Positions 47,758 through 50,740 of a stretch of 50,740 nt of DNA are shown here, one piece after another. The stretch lies in NCBI GenBank assembly GCA_009602725.1, contig WELB01000001.1:1476997-1527736 (forward strand), written 5' to 3'. Below the pieces are notes generated by a model. The model was not told the DNA's origin. It ran no database searches and saw only the letters and a program-made list of their open reading frames with translations. Numbering within the stretch: the first letter of the stretch is position 1; the number at the start of each line of letters is the position of its first letter. A program made the translations under genes and the position numbers. This DNA is from Spirogloea muscicola (Eukaryota > Streptophyta > Zygnematophyceae > Spirogloeales > Spirogloeaceae).

Positions 47758-48159
47758 GCTAAAGATGGGATAAAAATTGGCAAGAGATTGCTGTTCATCA
47801 AGCTCATTGCTGTTCATCATGCTGCGAAGGACCCGCAAGTGCTTTGGTCATGCAGGAGCTTGGCGTCAAGAGTGGTATCTATTGCATGCTCATGAGTCTG
47901 TGTCCTGATCAGACTTGCAGCCTGTGATGGGCTATCTCGACGGGCTACGAGATAGCCCATGTCCCTCTACAACGCTTCAGATTTACAACGTGTTGCAAGC
48001 ATTACACCAGCTCACTGAAAGCAGTGTCTCACGAGCCTGCAGAGGTGGTAAGGACGACAACTAAAATCCTCTCTTGCGTATATACATGAGGTATGCTTCC
48101 AGCATCTAGCTGAAAAACTACAAAGGCCTTGGTTCCTACACCTTTGAGCTTGGCCAGGG
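47758..48159. other. Convergent intergenic region with a strong hairpin
   Basis: 3' regions of TMEM214 (+) and ERA (-). A minus-strand TGTAA (TTACA at 47,983-47,987) fits ERA. Frames on the plus strand at 48,050-48,190 are antisense to the last ERA exon. Confidence 0.5.
47927..47960. terminator. 13-bp perfect hairpin between convergent genes
   Basis: Arms ATGGGCTATCTCG (47,927-47,939) and CGAGATAGCCCAT (47,948-47,960) with an 8-base loop. Position midway between two converging genes suggests an RNA 3'-end structure; that role is inference. Confidence 0.45.
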
Positions 48160-50740
48160 CTACCGTGACCCTGACCATGTCCGCCGAACCTTCACATCAA
48201 TGACTAAGTGCACTGCGCGCACAAAGAGCGCCTGCAGATCGAGACGGGCTCCCGTCCCAATCTGTCTGCAGCACAATCATCGTTAAAGAGAATGTCATAA
48301 GGTACACATCCACTGGTTCTAGCAGAGCAGAGTATGCATTATGAAGCACCTCATTGAGATGCTTAGTTGCTCTGGGGCAATTCGATTTAGCTGGGAGTTG
48401 CGAATTTGAAGACTGAGCTAGTGTTGATTCCAAACAAAACAATGAAAAGTAGAAGCATATTGGGACAGCAAACCTGACATGTGCAATGCAACAAACAAGG
48501 CCGCAAGCAGTGGAGACATATTGGTGGTGGGCGCCTGACTCGAAGCAAAGGATCAGTGAGTTCATAAATGGTTCATGCTGGACACTCATAGGGAGGCAGC
48601 ACCCCCCGCTGTGAGCATAGTCCCACCTTATGGTGGCGCCGTCCCTGCCCAGCACGATGGCGCGGTGGGCAGAGGAGTCAACAAGCAGCAGCACAGTGAC
48701 ACGGAGAGCTCCGTCGTCCAATTCCACCCACGAGACTAAGTCCAGCTCCACAACGTACGGCAGTTCCTGCACCACACAGGTGCAAGCAGCTTCTGTCAGG
48801 CGCACTGATGTCTGAAAAAGTCCCAAAAGTGAAATACGGTCCTTTCAAAGACCAGAGCAGCCACCAGTAGCAGCATCACTATTGTAGATCGAGCAACAAG
48901 GACCTGTATATGTGCAGCGACTAACCGCAACTTACAGCATGGAGGCGGTTGAAGACGTGCTCCCTGATTATCTCCAGAGCAATGGTCTGCGGAGGCTGGT
49001 CAGTGGAGAGCCTAGGGTCCTCTTGCCAGGGCCTCAGCACGGCCTGCGAGAGGCAGCTCCACTCCTTCCCAAAGTCAAGCCTGGCCAAGATTATGGCGCC
49101 TCATGAGGTGCCCAGGCCTTTGAACAGTATCCCAACGACTCAGCTCAGCATAATGCCCTCTTTAATTGAGGCAAGCTGTCAAACAAGCCTTACATCAAGC
49201 TGTCAGACAACCTTGCGGAAGCTTCTATCAGCAATCAAAGTAATACTCAGACGCAGGGCCAGCACGACCCTTGTGCTTGATGCACCGCAGCTACGTCCCT
49301 GAACCAAGACCCTGAGCCTCAACAGATACTGTGAACTCGGCGGAGGGCATGGAAGTGCGCACCAGTGACCGCAGGTGCTCCACAAGGTCCCTAGTGCCCT
49401 TCCCTTTCAGACCGGAGATCATGAACACCCTGCACAGAGCATTCACGATTTGGCGCCGCAATCAGGTGAAGCTGAGAGTAAAGCTGGCAAGCTGGCTGAA
49501 GAAGGCAATGGAGCTTGCGGGCGTGAGCGCAAGGCACACCTGTCAAAGGCGTGGTAGTGCCCCAGCTCCTCGGCAAGTGGGAGGAGCTTCCGCTTGTCCG
49601 GGACCAGGTCGATTTTGTTCAGCACCACGAGCCGTGCCTGGCCGCCGAGGCGCTCGGAACCGAGCCGTTCAAGCAGTCGCCGCACGCGGGGGTCGGGTCT
49701 GCGGTGCCGCTATGGCAAATGGACGGCAGGCCCTCAGCAAAGATTCGTCCTCTGAGGGTGTCAGAGTGCTCTCGAGCTGTCCAAAGCCCCTCTCCTTCAC
49801 TTGGAGCATCTCAAGCCAAGTACAGCATTGAAAATGTTTGCTTTGAGCTGTGTCGCAGAGCTCCCACAACACTCACCTCTCCAGCTGGCGCTGCACATCG
49901 ACAAGGACGAGCATCGCTTCGCTGTCCTCGGCAGCCCGCCAGGCGCGCGAGACGCCTCGCCGCACGTCGCGGCTGAGCGGCTGGTGCCGGCCCGCCTCTT
50001 GGACCAGCCCCGGGGTATCATAAAACAGCTGCGCGAGCGGTAGCCACAGTGCCGGCGGCTCAAGTCAGGCGCCTGACAATGTGGGTCAGCAAGAAAATGA
50101 CAGTGGTGGCAGCGGCGGCGATGGAGGCGGCTGGACACTGCACGGTGGCGGCTGCAGTCAGTGAGGGCTCACTATCTGAGTGTTCCCACGCGTGAGAATG
50201 CCCAGCGTCTCCACGCGCGTCGTGTTGGTCTTGCGTGAGACTGCTGACACCTTGGCGCCGACCTGCCATCAGCATGACCGTCGTCAGGACGCCGGCATGG
50301 CCCAAAGGCCGGCCCGGTGGGCGGCCCCTCCATAAAGGCCGCAACAGGTGAGTGAAGTTGGGCTGGACCCAAACAGCAACACAATTAGCGTCGCATATCA
50401 CGAATACACTGTAGCTAGACGGTCTGAATCAGCACACTCATCTTTAAGCTGGTCACTGAGTGGCGGCGGCCCTCACCAGGTGGTTGACGAGCACGGACTT
50501 GCCGGCATTGGGCGCGCCGATGATGGCGGCCCGTAGGGACCTCTGCTGCTCCTGCGGCACGTCCAAGCGCGCCTCCGCCGCCGCCAGGCCGCCGCCGCCG
50601 CCGCCTGCTGCGGCGCCGCCGTGGCCGTCGTCGCGGTCGTCGAAGGCCCCCGCGGCGATGGCGGCGACGAGCTCCCTCGCGCCCTGCAGCCCGTCCCCGG
50701 CACCGCTCAAGCCGCCGCCGGCTCCTCCGCGGCGGCGCCC
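48160..50740 (-). CDS. ERA: Era-type GTPase, ribosome assembly factor (5' end outside window)
   Basis: GTPase that binds the 3' end of small-subunit rRNA during ribosome maturation; in eukaryotes it acts in mitochondria or plastids. Exons (minus): past 50740-50477, 50262-50173, 50028-49877, 49698-49540, 49429-49330, 49043-48936, 48811-48627, 48265-48160; all phases close. G1 is GAPNAGKS, G2 lies in VSAVSRKTNTTRVETLG, G3 is FYDTPGL, G4 is VVLNKIDLVPDK and G5 is ISGLKGKGT. The Era-specific RPW and EIIREHVFNRL follow. The KH domain has LPYVVELDLVSW and IVLGRDGATIR in place of the usual GKGG, and ends in VHLVIDVKVRRTW. The exon upstream of G1 is Ala/Gly-rich, as in organellar transit regions, and runs off the window. 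Confidence 0.93.

Noticed and set aside
48050-48190. Possible extra TMEM214 exon (plus strand)
   Set aside because: It is the antisense of the final ERA exon, whose KH-domain ending is unmistakable.

Overview
The window reads as a nuclear contig of a green alga (Viridiplantae, probably Chlorophyta; a trebouxiophyte is my guess, not shown). Reasons: many short GT-AG introns; plant-type gene versions (SnRK1 kinase, CAD-type alcohol dehydrogenase, plant-like TMEM214); TGTAA motifs, the green-algal poly(A) signal, downstream of several stops; GCC/CGG runs at gene starts; and algal-type LINE and Ty3/Gypsy elements. Nothing bacterial is seen. Gaps: N at 24816, 168 N at 30057-30224, N at 35130.

Layout. 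1-13,100 is repeat-rich: nested 3' ends of a LINE family (1-480, 10,229-12,295, 13,033-13,105) and a decayed Ty3/Gypsy retrotransposon (about 1,600-6,460) whose polyprotein carries a cytosine-5 DNA methyltransferase domain between protease and reverse transcriptase. 13,310-15,337 is a six-exon CAD-like alcohol dehydrogenase (+). 15,340-20,600 is repetitive and holds a complete, very young, non-autonomous LTR retrotransposon (17,103-19,910, minus orientation) with two nearly identical LTRs, a 5-bp target duplication, a tRNA-iMet primer site and a polypurine tract. 21,305-22,181 is an unrecognised three-exon gene.

22,875-50,740 is the gene-dense part: a mitochondrial carrier (-) diverging from a three-RRM CELF/Bruno-like protein (+); a TLC-domain membrane protein (-) cut by the N gap; LINE ends (30,240-31,050); the SnRK1/AMPK alpha kinase (-), with an apparent one-base frameshift; an isolated first exon of KIN17 (-); TFIIIB subunit BRF1 (-, 16 exons); TMEM214 (+), divergent from BRF1; and an Era-type GTPase (-), convergent with TMEM214 and running off the right edge. 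These are unrelated housekeeping genes without operon logic. Exon models were built by eye from splice motifs, reading phase and family similarity; except where stated, phases close exactly.

The most novel item is the methyltransferase-bearing Gypsy element. Next are the LINE family with a recurrent 3' hairpin and self-nesting, the young LTR element whose primer site contains an in-frame ATG, and the KIN17/SnRK1 junction, which suggests a misassembly or rearrangement.
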